A stretch of 64,000 nt of DNA from JAICYJ01 sp963797565. GTDB lineage: Bacteria; Actinomycetota; Thermoleophilia; Gaiellales; JAICJC01. The notes under the pieces are model-generated. The model ran no database searches. It was not told the origin of the DNA and saw only the letters and a program-made list of their open reading frames with translations. Shown here piece by piece: positions 17,832 to 26,917 of the stretch. A program made the position numbers and the translations under genes. The DNA is taken from the NCBI GenBank assembly GCA_963797565.1, contig CAWCPM010000011.1:1-64000 (forward strand). Reading direction: 5' to 3'. The first letter of the stretch is position 1. The number at the start of each line of letters is the position of its first letter.

Positions 17832-20800
17832 CAGGCGCGTTCCACCGCGAGGCTCTCGCCGACCTGACGCTCCACCGTCAGCGTCTCGGCCGCGATCCAG
17901 TCGCCGTGCACGTCCCAGACGGCGCCCGCCGGGTGCGTCAGACGGATCCGGTCGACCACCTCGAGCCCCGCCTCCTGCCGCATCATGTTGATGGCGCGGA
18001 TCAGGTCGCGGGCCTCGCCCTCCAGCTCCAGCTCCGGGGTGATCTCCGTGTCGAGGGCGACCGCAAAGCCGTCGCCGTCCTGCACCGCGAAGCCGTCGCG
18101 GGCGCGCGTTCGCAGCTCGAACTCGCCCGGCTCCAGGCGCCACTCCCCCACCTCGACGTGTCCGTCCGTGAGGCTGAAGTCACCCTCGCGCAGGAGGCCG
18201 CGGATCATGCCCAGGTCGCGCCCGTAGCGCGGCCCCAGCACCTTCAGCAGCGGCATCACCTCGACCTCTGCGAACTCCTCCGCCGAGGTGGCCAGGCGCA
18301 CCGCCTTCACTCCCAGCTCGCCGGCGATCAGATCGACGTGGCGCCCGACGTGGTCGCGCCGGGTGGCGTCGTCGGTGGCGACGATCACCTCGGCAAGCGG
18401 CTGGCGCAGCTTCACACCGGCGTCGTTGCGAGCCTGATGCCCGAGCCGCACCACCGCGCGCACGCTCGCCATCGCGGCCATCAGCGCGTCGTCGGCCAGG
18501 GCCGGGTTGACCTCGGGGTACGAGGAGAGGTGCACGCTCTCGGGCGCCTCGGCGCAGGCTCCGCGCACGAGGTTCTGCCACAGATCGTCGGCCAGGAACG
18601 GCATCACCGGCGCCACGCAGCGCAGCAACTGCACGAGGACGTACCAGAGCGTCTCGTACGCGGCTCGCTTGTCGTCCGCATCGCCCGACTTCCAGAACCG
18701 CTGCCGCGAGGCGCGCACGTACCAGTTGGAGAGGTCCTCAACGAACGCCTCCACGGCGCGCACCAGCCGCGGCGAGTCGTAGCTGTCAAGCGCCGCCCGG
18801 CACTCGCCCACCAGCGACTGGGTGAGCGCCCGCATCCAGCGGTCGAGCGGGCTGGCAATCGCAGGGTCGGGGCCGGTGGCCAGCATCTCGTAGCGTGGCT
18901 CGAAGCCGTCCAGGTTCGCGTACATGACGAAGAAGTTGCACGTGTTCCAGAGCGTCAGCAGGTTGCGCTTGACCTCGTTGGCGGGGCCGTAGCCGAAGCT
19001 CAGGTTCTGCGACGGCGTCTGGGCGGCGAACATCCAGCGCATCACGTCGGCGCCCATCTTCTCGACGGCGTCGTCGAACCAGATCGCGTTGCCCCACGAC
19101 TTGTGCATGGGCCGGCCGGTCTCGTCGTTCACCTTCTCGTAGCAGAGCACCCGGCGGTAGGGCGACTTGCCCACCAGCACCACGCTCATGAACAGCATCG
19201 AGTAGAACCAGAGCCGGATCTGCTCGCGCATCTCCGACACCCAGTCAGCGGGGAACCAGACCTCCCAGTCGGCGTGCGAGCCGAGGTCGGCGATGGTGAC
19301 GCCCTCGGCCGATCCGGTCGCGTAGCCGCGCTCGACGAACTCGGGGTTGTGCCAGCCGAGCGTCGAGAAGGGCACGATGCCGGCGTCGAGCCAGCAGTCA
19401 CCGACGTCGAACAGGCGCTCGGCCGGCTTGCCGCACTCGCAGTCGATGCGCACGTCGTCGATCCAGGGCCGGTGCAGCTCCTCGAGGCCGTCCAGCCCGC
19501 TGGTGGCCCGCTCGCGCAGCTCCTCCTGGGAGCTGATCACGGTCATGTGGCCGTCCTCGCAGAAGTAGAAGGGCAGCGGCAGGCCCCAGTAGCGCTTGCG
19601 GCTGATGCACCAGTCGCCCATGTTGCGCAGCCAGTCCTCCATCCGCTTGCCGTACTGCGGCGGCGTCCACTCGACGCCGCGGGCGGCCTCGATCATCGGC
19701 TCGCGCACCTCGTCGCAGCGGATGAACCACTCGTCCACCAGCCGGTAGATCAGCTCGGTGCCGCAGCGCCAGCAGACGGGGTAGCGGTGGGTGATCTCCC
19801 CCGCCTCGACCATTCGCCCACGCTGCCCGAGGTCCTCGATGATCTGCTGCGCCGCGTCGCCGGTGTGGCGGCCGTGCAGCCAGCCGAAGCCCTCGTAGAA
19901 GGCGCCCGACTCGTCCACCGGCACGATCGTGGCCAGGCCCTCGCGCACGCCCAGCTCGAAGTCCTCGGAGCCGCAACCCGGCGCGATGTGGACGATGCCC
20001 GTGCCCTCGTCCATCGAGACCTCGTCCCAGCCGACAACGCGGTGCTCGACCCCGTCCTGGGCGGCCAGCTCGTCGAACGGCCCCTCGTACCTCAGCCCGA
20101 CCAGCTCCGAACCCTTGACGGTGCCGACCTGGCGGCCGTGCAGCGGCACGTGCTCGAGGCGGCTCTGGGCCACGTAGGCGATGCCCGACCCGGTCTCGAT
20201 GCGGGCATAGTCGGCATCGGGCTGGACCGCGGCCGCGACGTTGGCCGGCAGCGTCCAGGGGGTGGTCGTCCACACCACCAGGAACTCGCCGTCGCGGCCG
20301 GCCAGCGGCAGACGGACGTGGAGCGAGGGGTGACCGATCTCGCGGTAGGAGTCGATCAGCTCGTGCTGGGAGAGCGAGGTGCCGCAGCGCGGGCACCACG
20401 GCATCGAGCGATGGCCCTTGTACAGCCAGCCGCGATCGTGGCACTCCTTGAGGAAGCCCCAGATGTAGCTGATGTTCGTGTCGGACATCGTGAAGTAGCT
20501 GCGGTCCCAGTCCATCCACTGGCCCAGCCGGGCCGACTGCTGCGACTGGACGCCCGCGTACTTGGCCACGCGGTCGCGGCAGGCGCGCGCGAAGCGGTCA
20601 AGCCCGTACTCCTCGATCTCGGGCTTGGAGTTCAGCCCCAGCGCCTTCTCGACCTCGACCTCGACCCACAGCCCCTGGCAGTCAAAGCCGTTCTGGTAGC
20701 GCTGATCGCAGCCCAGCATGGCGTGGTAGCGCTGCCAGACGTCCTTCAGCGTGCGGCCCCAGGCATGGTGGACGCCCATCGGGTTGTTGGCCGTGATCGG

Positions 20801-20944
20801 GCCGTCGAAGAACGAGTAGGTGGGGCCGCCGCGGTTCTGGTCGCGGAGCTGCTGGAAGGTGCCCTCGCGCTGCCAGCGATCGAGGGCAGCATGCTCGAGC
20901 TCGATGTGATCGGGCTGCTTGGGGACGGGCGCGAAGCGCTGCAT
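17831..20944 (-). CDS. ileS: Isoleucyl-tRNA synthetase
   Basis: A class Ia synthetase of 1,037 residues that attaches isoleucine to tRNA-Ile. The catalytic domain begins with the HIGH-like motif VHHAWGRTLKD (about residue 55) and contains FDCQGLWVEVEVE, WTTTPWTLPANVA (start of the CP1 editing domain), GTGIVHIAPGCGSEDFELG in the editing domain, and DWCISRKRYWGLPLP. The KMSKS loop is divergent: GRPMHKSWGN. A C-terminal anticodon-binding domain follows. The start at 20944 is leaderless, with TAGAAT 7 nt upstream. No T-box element precedes it. The divergent signature and the end-to-end fit indicate a distinct IleRS clade rather than ValRS or LeuRS. Confidence 0.9.
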   Translation of the reverse strand: MQRFAPVPKQPDHIELEHAALDRWQREGTFQQLRDQNRGGPTYSFFDGPITANNPMGVHHAWGRTLKDVWQRYHAMLGCDQRYQNGFDCQGLWVEVEVEKALGLNSKPEIEEYGLDRFARACRDRVAKYAGVQSQQSARLGQWMDWDRSYFTMSDTNISYIWGFLKECHDRGWLYKGHRSMPWCPRCGTSLSQHELIDSYREIGHPSLHVRLPLAGRDGEFLVVWTTTPWTLPANVAAAVQPDADYARIETGSGIAYVAQSRLEHVPLHGRQVGTVKGSELVGLRYEGPFDELAAQDGVEHRVVGWDEVSMDEGTGIVHIAPGCGSEDFELGVREGLATIVPVDESGAFYEGFGWLHGRHTGDAAQQIIEDLGQRGRMVEAGEITHRYPVCWRCGTELIYRLVDEWFIRCDEVREPMIEAARGVEWTPPQYGKRMEDWLRNMGDWCISRKRYWGLPLPFYFCEDGHMTVISSQEELRERATSGLDGLEELHRPWIDDVRIDCECGKPAERLFDVGDCWLDAGIVPFSTLGWHNPEFVERGYATGSAEGVTIADLGSHADWEVWFPADWVSEMREQIRLWFYSMLFMSVVLVGKSPYRRVLCYEKVNDETGRPMHKSWGNAIWFDDAVEKMGADVMRWMFAAQTPSQNLSFGYGPANEVKRNLLTLWNTCNFFVMYANLDGFEPRYEMLATGPDPAIASPLDRWMRALTQSLVGECRAALDSYDSPRLVRAVEAFVEDLSNWYVRASRQRFWKSGDADDKRAAYETLWYVLVQLLRCVAPVMPFLADDLWQNLVRGACAEAPESVHLSSYPEVNPALADDALMAAMASVRAVVRLGHQARNDAGVKLRQPLAEVIVATDDATRRDHVGRHVDLIAGELGVKAVRLATSAEEFAEVEVMPLLKVLGPRYGRDLGMIRGLLREGDFSLTDGHVEVGEWRLEPGEFELRTRARDGFAVQDGDGFAVALDTEITPELELEGEARDLIRAINMMRQEAGLEVVDRIRLTHPAGAVWDVHGDWIAAETLTVERQVGESLAVERA

Positions 20945-20951
20945 CCGGCGG

Positions 20952-20957
20952 ATTCTA
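20952..20957 (-). promoter_or_regulatory. -10 element, leaderless ileS
   Basis: TAGAAT on the minus strand ends 7 nt before the ileS ATG. Confidence 0.55.
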
Positions 20958-21034
20958 CGCGCCGGCCGGGCGGGCACGACCGGACATCCCGCGGTGCGGG
21001 TGCCGGGCGGCGACAGGTGTTATGGAGCGATCAC

Positions 21035-21178
21035 CTAGTCGTGGTAGTGCCGCTGGCAGTAATCGTCGAAGGCGGCGTACTTGGCGAGGTAGCTGCCGAG
21101 CTCGGAGAACCCGAACTCGAACCACTCCGAGAGCCACCGCTCGTCGATCTCAACCTGCTTTTCCTGCAGCTCGTCCAT
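21035..21178 (-). CDS. Small 47-residue protein
   Basis: An ORF of 47 codons starting ATG at 21178 with GGAGGAG about 8 nt upstream. The product is acidic and aromatic-rich, beginning MDELQEKQVEI and ending YCQRHYHD. No domain is recognised. It lies upstream of ileS and downstream of the Nudix gene on the same strand. A TCCGGA...TCCGGA hairpin overlaps the ribosome-binding site, which could control its translation. Codon use is high-GC3, like its neighbours, supporting a genuine gene. Confidence 0.5.
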   Translation of the reverse strand: MDELQEKQVEIDERWLSEWFEFGFSELGSYLAKYAAFDDYCQRHYHD

Positions 21179-21288
21179 GGTCGTCTCCTCCGGAGGGGGT
21201 CACTCCGGACGACTCGCGCTTCACCTCGGTCTGGGTCTTGACGGCCGAGGCCTGTTGGCCTTGTAATCGGCCGGAACCGCGTCGACCT

Positions 21289-21807
21289 TTACGACTTCCG
21301 AACAATTGTTGCAAGCGCCTCGCGGCAGCACGCGAAGGCAAGCCGCGCCGGGTCGATCTCGTTTGGCGGCTGCCAGCCGATCTCGCTCACGTCGTCGGCG
21401 GCCCGCTGATCGCCGCCGGCCACGGATGCCTCGTAGAACAGGTTGAGCGTGGAAGGCGCGTCCTCGCCGTAGCGGTCGGGAAACACGCCCACCAGCGCGC
21501 CAACGGTCACCTCCAGGCCGGTCTCCTCGAGCAGCTCCCTGCGCACCGCGTGCTGGGGCGTCTCGAGCGGCTCGACGAAGCCGCCCGGCAGGTCCCACCA
21601 GCCGGCGAACGGCTCGCGGGCGCGGCGTGTCAACAGCAGCAGGCCGTCGCGCATGACCAGCGCGCTTGCCGTCGGCGCGGGGTTGTCATAGATGACAAGG
21701 CCGCAGGCCGGGCAGTGCAGCACATCGGTTCCGTCGTGCCGCCAGGGGCCGGTCTCGAGCGCCGCGGCGCATCGCGGGCAGTGCCGCCACTCCGCAAACC
21801 GGGTCAC
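21289..21807 (-). CDS. Nudix hydrolase with N-terminal zinc ribbon
   Basis: About 172 residues from the GTG at 21807, which overlaps the serine hydrolase stop (GTGA). A CPRC...CPAC zinc ribbon near residues 8-35 precedes the Nudix fold, as in NudC/YjaD-like enzymes. The Nudix box is complete: GFVEPLETPQHAVRRELLEE followed by TGL (G-x5-E-x7-REUxEExGU). It hydrolyses nucleoside diphosphates linked to a moiety X; NADH pyrophosphatase activity is plausible given the zinc ribbon but not proven. Confidence 0.88.
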   Translation of the reverse strand: MTRFAEWRHCPRCAAALETGPWRHDGTDVLHCPACGLVIYDNPAPTASALVMRDGLLLLTRRAREPFAGWWDLPGGFVEPLETPQHAVRRELLEETGLEVTVGALVGVFPDRYGEDAPSTLNLFYEASVAGGDQRAADDVSEIGWQPPNEIDPARLAFACCREALATIVRKS

Positions 21808-22790
21808 GTCGCCAGCACCTGCGCGGTCAGATCCGCCCAGCGCCCGGGCCGCATCATCCAGCCCGAGTACGTGGAGCGGTTGGCGAGACACACCAGCCCA
21901 CGGGCCGCCGCAGGGTCGGCCCACATCAGCGTGCCCGACGCGCCGAAGTGCGAGAGCGTGGCGGGTGACACCGCATCGCCACACCAGTGGGGATCGCCCG
22001 AGCCGCGGACGTTGAGGCCGAGCCCCCAGTCAGGGCAGTGCATCTTCGGGTACGAGTCGAGGCCGCCCTCGAGCCCGGGCCACTGGATCGACGCCAGATC
22101 GCGCCCGCTCTCGGCCGAGAGCAGCGGCGCGCCGCCGGCCAGCAGCAGCTGCACCACCCGAGCGTAGGCTTCGGCCGTCGCGAAGCAGCCTCCGGCGGCG
22201 GATCCGCGGCGCCGCCACTCCGGGCCGTTGAACAGCTGCACGCCGGGGGCCACCAGGCCCGGCTCCAGCACCTCGAGCGCGCGACCGTACTCGTCGTCGG
22301 GCAGCGGCAGGAACGCATCCATGTCCAGCGGCCGCAGCACCGCCTCGGTCACGTAGCGGCGGTAGTCGATGCCCGACGCCGCCTCGATCAGGGCGGCGAG
22401 CACGTGGTAGCCCTCGTTCGAGTAGGCACGGCGGGTGGCCGGCGGCCGCACCGGCTGCACCTCCAGCGGCGGCACTCCCTTGGCGGTCTCGGGCAGGCCG
22501 GAGGCGTGCGCGAGCAGATGGCGGGCGGTGATGTTCGCGCGCGCATCGTCGCGGTATTCGGGCAGATGGTCGCCCACGGGAGCGTCCAGCTCGATCGCGC
22601 CCTCCTCGGCCGCGACCAGCGCCGCGATGGCAACGATGGGCTTGGTCAGCGACGCCAGGGCGAACAGGGAGTCCGCTTTGGCGGTGCCCGCGAAGTGCAA
22701 CTCCGCCACGCCGGAGCGTCCGACGACGGCCACCGCGACCCCCGGCACGTCACCCTCAGCGACCCAGTTGTTGACAGCGTCCCACGCCAC
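21804..22790 (-). CDS. Class C beta-lactamase-like serine hydrolase
   Basis: A 328-residue serine hydrolase of the beta-lactamase/transpeptidase fold. The SxxK motif is SLTKP (about residue 47), the YxN motif is YSNEGYH (about 122), and HFGASGT supplies the third motif. It has no signal peptide, so it is likely a cytosolic or exported-unlinked esterase or D-amino-acid peptidase-like enzyme rather than an antibiotic-resistance enzyme. A TAACAT hexamer 6 nt before the GTG suggests a leaderless mRNA. It overlaps the downstream Nudix gene and is divergent from the LytR_C gene. Confidence 0.82.
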   Translation of the reverse strand: MAWDAVNNWVAEGDVPGVAVAVVGRSGVAELHFAGTAKADSLFALASLTKPIVAIAALVAAEEGAIELDAPVGDHLPEYRDDARANITARHLLAHASGLPETAKGVPPLEVQPVRPPATRRAYSNEGYHVLAALIEAASGIDYRRYVTEAVLRPLDMDAFLPLPDDEYGRALEVLEPGLVAPGVQLFNGPEWRRRGSAAGGCFATAEAYARVVQLLLAGGAPLLSAESGRDLASIQWPGLEGGLDSYPKMHCPDWGLGLNVRGSGDPHWCGDAVSPATLSHFGASGTLMWADPAAARGLVCLANRSTYSGWMMRPGRWADLTAQVLAT

Positions 22791-22796
22791 CGGGTC

Positions 22797-22802
22797 ATGT
22801 TA
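22797..22802 (-). promoter_or_regulatory. -10 element, leaderless serine hydrolase
   Basis: TAACAT (minus strand) ends 6 nt before the GTG at 22790. The divergent LytR_C gene has TATCGT at 22807-22812. Confidence 0.45.
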
Positions 22803-22822
22803 GAGGTATCGTTTTTCCTTAC

Positions 22823-23446
22823 ATGGCACGAGTTGAGACCCGCAGCAAGCCGATCGAGGCCGAGGAGAACACCGGCGAGGAGCATCTCGACGACTGGTTT
22901 GCACGGCGGCTGCAGTCGCAGGGGATCCCCTCGCGGCTGGGCGCCCCGTCCACCGCGCGGATCCTGGCGGTGGTGGGACTGGCGTTCGCTGTGCTGGCGT
23001 TTCTGTGGGCGCTCTCGAGCGTCGGTCCCAGCCCCACCACCACGCCCGCCACAACTTCATCGGTCACGACACCGCCCACTACCAACACCAACGGCGGCGG
23101 CGGCGGCGGAGGCGGCGGCAACGCCAAGCACAACACGGTGGCGTGGAACACGGTCACCGTCGACGTGCTGAACGGGTTCGGCGGAAGCGGCGCGGCCGCC
23201 TCGAACGCGGCCGTTCTGCGCGCGGCCGGATGGACGGTTGGCACCACCGGCAACGCCAGCGGCATCACGAAGACCGAGGTCGTGTACCTGCCCGGCCACG
23301 AGTCCCAGGCGAAGGCCGTATCCAAGAAGCTGGGCCTGGGCCAGCCGGTGCCGATCGCACAGGCCACCGGAGTCCCGACCGATGCCACGACAGGGGTCGC
23401 GGTCGTGCTCGGCGCCGATCAGCTGACCAACACGACCGTCCACTAG
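22823..23446 (+). CDS. LytR C-terminal domain protein
   Basis: A 207-residue single-pass protein. The cytoplasmic N-terminus (about 1-45) precedes a membrane helix (ILAVVGLAFAVLAFLWALS), a Thr/Pro/Gly linker with nine consecutive Gly (about 90-99), and a LytR_C domain (VTVDVLNGFGGSGAAASNA, then VVYLPGHESQAKAV, and ending GVAVVLGADQL). This domain occurs in LytR-CpsA-Psr and mycobacterial Cei-like cell-envelope proteins. It is anchored in the membrane with the domain outside; the precise role is unknown. Confidence 0.8.
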   Translation: MARVETRSKPIEAEENTGEEHLDDWFARRLQSQGIPSRLGAPSTARILAVVGLAFAVLAFLWALSSVGPSPTTTPATTSSVTTPPTTNTNGGGGGGGGGNAKHNTVAWNTVTVDVLNGFGGSGAAASNAAVLRAAGWTVGTTGNASGITKTEVVYLPGHESQAKAVSKKLGLGQPVPIAQATGVPTDATTGVAVVLGADQLTNTTVH

Positions 23447-23457
23447 CCTGCAGCAGA

Positions 23458-24891
23458 TCAGCTCGCGCGGAGCGCGTCCCACGTGCGCTCGACATGCTCC
23501 CAGCGGCTGGCGGCGTTTCCGATGGCGATGCGAATCGCGAACCTGCCGTTGACCTTGGTGTGAGACACCAACGCGGTTCCGCTGTGGTTGATGCGATCGA
23601 CGAGGGCGGCGTTCTGGCGCTCGAGCTCCTGCTCGTCGTCGACGCCATCGGGGTGTGACCGGAAGCAGACCGTCGAGAGCGGCACCGGCGCCATCAGCTC
23701 CCAGCCCGGCTCGGCGGCAACCGCCTCCGCGAGGCGCTGGGCCAGCGCGATGTGGCCCGACACCAGCTCGGCCAGGCCGTCGCGGCCGTAGGCTCGGATC
23801 ACCATCCACAGCTTCAGCGCGCGGAACCGCCTTCCCAGCGCCAGCCCGTAGTCCATCAGGTTGAGGACATCGGATTCGTCGGTCGTCAGGTAGAACGGGA
23901 TCAGGGCGAACACCTCGCGCAGCACGTCTGGGCGCGAGGTGTAGAGCAGGCTGCAGTCGACCGGCGTGAACAGCCACTTGTGAGGGTTGAACACCAGCGA
24001 GTCGGCGCGCTCGCAGCCTGCCAGTAACGGCCGCGTCGACTCCACCAGGCCGGCGGCGCCGCCGTAGGCCGCGTCCACGTGCAGCCAGAGCCCGTGGCGG
24101 GCGCAGATGTCGGCGATGTCGGGCACCGGATCGATGCTCGTGGTGGAGGTGGTGCCGACCGTGGCAACGACCGCCAGCGGCCGCACGCCGGCGGCCAGAT
24201 CTGCCTCGACCGCCTCCGCCAGCAGGTCGGAGCGCATGCGCAGATCGTCGTCGGTCGCGATCTTCGTGAGGCCGTCCAGGCCGATGCCGAGCGTGATGCA
24301 GGCCTTGTCCACCGACGAGTGGGCTTCGGCGGATGCGTACACACGCAGCGGTGGCAGGTCGGCCCTGCCCGCCATTCCCCGCGTGCGGATGTCGAGCCCG
24401 GCCGCTTCGCGGGCGCACGCGAGGCCGTACATCGTGGAGGTCGACGCGGTGTCGGTGATCTCGCCGAACCAGCCGGCCGGCAGCCCCAGCAGGTCGAGCA
24501 CCCATGCCAGCGTGCGCTGCTCGAGCTCGGTGGCGGCGGGAGAGGTGCGCCACAGCATCGCGTTCACGTTGAGGGCGCTTGCGATCAGCTCGCCGACGAT
24601 GCCCGGACCGCTGCCGGTGATGCCGAAGTAGGCGAAGAAGGCCGGGTGGTTCCAGTGCGTGATCCCGGGCAGGATCAGCGCATCGATGTCGGCCATGATC
24701 GACTCCAGCGGCTCGCCCCCATCCGGGGCGACGCGCGGCAGCCGGGCGGCGATCTCACCGGGCTCGACCTGCGCCAGGACAGGGCGCTCGGAGACGGTCT
24801 CCAGGTACCCGGACACCCAGGATGCGGCCTCGGCCAGCGCGTCTCGCAGCTCCTCGCTGGTGGGCCCGGGGCCGGTCATCGACGCGCTCAT
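23458..24891 (-). CDS. PLP-dependent decarboxylase, aromatic-L-amino-acid decarboxylase family
   Basis: A 477-residue group II PLP decarboxylase. The core motifs are HWNHPAFFAYFGITGSGPGI, the PLP-stacking region SAEAHSSVDKA, the phosphate-anchoring VDAAYGGAAGL, and the internal-aldimine lysine in FNPHKWLFTPVDCSLLY. The ratio of sequence motifs fits the DDC/TDC group, which decarboxylates Tyr, Phe, Trp or DOPA to aromatic amines. It is the last gene of a seven-gene collinear run that also holds a Mau-like exported system; a 19-nt gap to the MauF-like gene suggests co-transcription. Substrate specificity cannot be read directly. Confidence 0.82.
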   Translation of the reverse strand: MSASMTGPGPTSEELRDALAEAASWVSGYLETVSERPVLAQVEPGEIAARLPRVAPDGGEPLESIMADIDALILPGITHWNHPAFFAYFGITGSGPGIVGELIASALNVNAMLWRTSPAATELEQRTLAWVLDLLGLPAGWFGEITDTASTSTMYGLACAREAAGLDIRTRGMAGRADLPPLRVYASAEAHSSVDKACITLGIGLDGLTKIATDDDLRMRSDLLAEAVEADLAAGVRPLAVVATVGTTSTTSIDPVPDIADICARHGLWLHVDAAYGGAAGLVESTRPLLAGCERADSLVFNPHKWLFTPVDCSLLYTSRPDVLREVFALIPFYLTTDESDVLNLMDYGLALGRRFRALKLWMVIRAYGRDGLAELVSGHIALAQRLAEAVAAEPGWELMAPVPLSTVCFRSHPDGVDDEQELERQNAALVDRINHSGTALVSHTKVNGRFAIRIAIGNAASRWEHVERTWDALRAS

Positions 24892-24910
24892 GGGCGCAGT
24901 ATGGCAGCGC

Positions 24911-26230
24911 TCAGCCGCGGTAGATCGACGAGGTGGTCGAGTTGTAGACCGTGAAGTAGCGGCGGTCGCCGAAGATCGCGGTCGTCCACAGGAAGCGGCC
25001 GCTGCCCTTGTTCAGCGAGTAGATGGCGCGCGAGCGAGACGTGTTCAGGTTCAGGACCTCGACCTGCATGCCCTGCAGCGTCTGGCGGATGTAGATCACC
25101 GACGTGCCGTCGATGGACGGGTTGAAGTAGCTGTCGATCCTGGTGGTGCGCGGCGTGCGTACGCTCTTGCGGTCGATCCGGTAGACCGTGATCGAGCTGC
25201 TCGTGGCGGTGGTGCGGTGGTAGACCACCCGCGGGTAGGAGATGTCGGGCGGCCCCAGGTCGGTGCGCAGCCGCGAGTGGGCGATCACCCTCGCGGTGCC
25301 GGTATGGATGTTGTAGAGGACGATCTGGCGGCGCGCGTTCTTGACCCGCCGGTAGACCAGCCACCTCCGGGACAGCGCGGGGTCGCGACCCTTCAGCGGC
25401 AGCGTCTGCAGCACGGTCATGGTCGTGTAGTCGAGGATCTCGAAGGCCGGGCCGGTGTCGACCACGACGCTGGTACCGCTTACATCGGGGGTCATGCCGG
25501 GCAGGTCGGTGAACGCGCCGTTGTAGCGGACGACGCCGGTCAGCGATCCGTCCGGGTTGATCCGGTCGAACGCCAGCACGCCCGTGCCGGCCGAGGGATC
25601 GGCCACCGGTTGCGTGCCGAGGTTGATCTTGCCGGAGGCCTGGGCGACGCCGGTGGCTGCACCCATCGCCAGCACCGAGCCCAGCAGCCCCAGCGCGGCC
25701 GCGTTCGCCAGCCGCAGCCGGCGGCGGCCGGCCAGCCTGCCCATCCACTCGATCCTGGCGGTGGCCTGCTCGTGGCTGCGCACGCGGGCGGTGGCCACGG
25801 CCAGCGCCACACCCCGCCCCAGGCCGAACGCGGCCAGCACGGCAGCGCCGGACGCGGGTCCGGCCAGCGCCGCGACGCCCACGGCCACCACCGGCAGGGT
25901 CGCGACGGGCAGGTAGGTTGCGAAGCCGAAGCCAAGGCCGGCGCCGTAGAGCAGCGCGGTCAGCGGCTGCGGATACCGCTCGCGCCAGCGCTCCGGCACC
26001 TGACGGCGCATCTGCGGCAGCGGCAGACGCACCAGGCCCAGCTCGGCGGCCGCCTCGAGCAGGGCAAAGACGGCGACGGCTCCGGCCACGGCCGCTCCGC
26101 CCGCTGGCAAGGCCGCGCCCAGCGCCAGCCCCAGGAGCCCGGCGGTGGCGACGGCGCCCGCGGTGAACAGGGCGAGCGACAGCATCCATGTGCGTGTCCC
26201 GTGCACGACGGGGACGATGGTCTCCACCAT
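24911..26230 (-). CDS. MauF-like membrane protein fused to an extracytoplasmic propeller-like domain
   Basis: A 439-residue protein. The first ~200 residues hold about five membrane helices with a LLYGAGLGFGFATYLPVAT segment and GRGVALAVATARV, which resemble MauF, a membrane protein of methylamine-dehydrogenase clusters. The C-terminal ~220 residues carry repeated beta-strand units (WLVYRRVKNARRQIVLYNI, GTSVIYIRQT, RFLWTTAIFGDRRYFTVYNS) like TolB or MauB-type propellers, facing outside if the membrane part ends at about residue 195. It is 86 nt downstream of the MauA-like gene. The fusion, and the link to MauF rather than to another transporter, are inferred by eye. Confidence 0.55.
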   Translation of the reverse strand: MVETIVPVVHGTRTWMLSLALFTAGAVATAGLLGLALGAALPAGGAAVAGAVAVFALLEAAAELGLVRLPLPQMRRQVPERWRERYPQPLTALLYGAGLGFGFATYLPVATLPVVAVGVAALAGPASGAAVLAAFGLGRGVALAVATARVRSHEQATARIEWMGRLAGRRRLRLANAAALGLLGSVLAMGAATGVAQASGKINLGTQPVADPSAGTGVLAFDRINPDGSLTGVVRYNGAFTDLPGMTPDVSGTSVVVDTGPAFEILDYTTMTVLQTLPLKGRDPALSRRWLVYRRVKNARRQIVLYNIHTGTARVIAHSRLRTDLGPPDISYPRVVYHRTTATSSSITVYRIDRKSVRTPRTTRIDSYFNPSIDGTSVIYIRQTLQGMQVEVLNLNTSRSRAIYSLNKGSGRFLWTTAIFGDRRYFTVYNSTTSSIYRG

Positions 26231-26316
26231 CGAGAATCCTCAGGGCGACCAGGCACCGGACACGCCGGCGATCAACGCGCAGGCCGCCAGTGCCGCGTCC
26301 GGGTTGAGGGAGACGC

Positions 26317-26917
26317 TCAGCACGGCGTGGACGTCTGGTAGTAGAGGACGCAGAACACGCGGCGGCCGTTGTAGCAGTAGCCGACCAGGGCGGCGTCGCC
26401 GTTGATCCTGGTCCTGGTGTGGGCACAGCAGTCGACCAGCTTGCGGATGGTGCCGCCGCAGCAGCGATACCAGCCGCCGTCGAACTGGGCCTTGAGGCCG
26501 TAGCGCTCGCGGACCCAGTCCTGGCAGAGGCGGGTGCGGGGCGCGCGCGGCAGGAGATCGCCGGTGGGGCCACGCAGGCGTTTGCCGCTCTCGTCGACGA
26601 CGTACCCCTCGGCATCGACCAGGCGCCCGAGGTTGTCGACGCGGTGGCCGTCCTTGGGGCGCAGCGGGCGGCCGCGCAGGTCGATGCGGGGCGGGAAGTA
26701 CGGCCCCGGGCAGTGGTGCGTCGTGTAGGTGTGGCCGCAGAAGCCGTAGTAGCGGGCGTCGGCGGTGTCGGGCGAAATCGCGCTTGCCGCCAGTCGGCCC
26801 GAGACCGCCGCCAACGTCGGCTGCGCCGAGGCGGCCGAGGAAGCCGCGGCGGGTGTGGGAGGACGCCAGGCGGCGGGCCAGGCGCTCGCCGGCGGGCGTG
26901 CGCGTGTCAGGCAGCAC
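26317..26917 (-). CDS. MauA-like small Tat-exported Cys-rich protein, frameshifted
   Basis: A roughly 199-residue product spread over two frames. The N-terminus (GTG at 26917, overlapping the MauE-D stop by 11 nt) has a Tat signal (SHTRRGFLGRLG). Deleting one C near 26815-26826 joins it to AATLAAVSGRLAA and the mature domain. The mature part has ten cysteines, a Gly/Asp-rich insertion of repeat-like units (LGRLVDAEGYVVDESGKRL), then WYRCCGGTIRKLVDCC and GYCYNGRRVFC, which resemble the MauA light chain. The position aligned to TTQ Trp57 appears to be Leu, and the region carrying Trp108 is absent. Two other Trp residues remain (CQDW, GGWYR). Confidence 0.55.

Noticed and set aside
20945..21034. 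T-box leader for ileS
   Set aside because: No AGGGTGGNACCGCG-type box or specifier loop; TAGAAT sits 7 nt before the start, leaving no leader.
17906..21241. A long plus-strand reading frame of over 1,100 codons opposite ileS
   Set aside because: It is antisense to ileS and Leu/Val/Arg/Gln-rich, the usual artefact in high-GC genes.
26815..26826. Programmed frameshift in the MauA-like gene
   Set aside because: No slippery heptamer or downstream stimulator is seen, and five other genes have the same kind of C/G-run indel.
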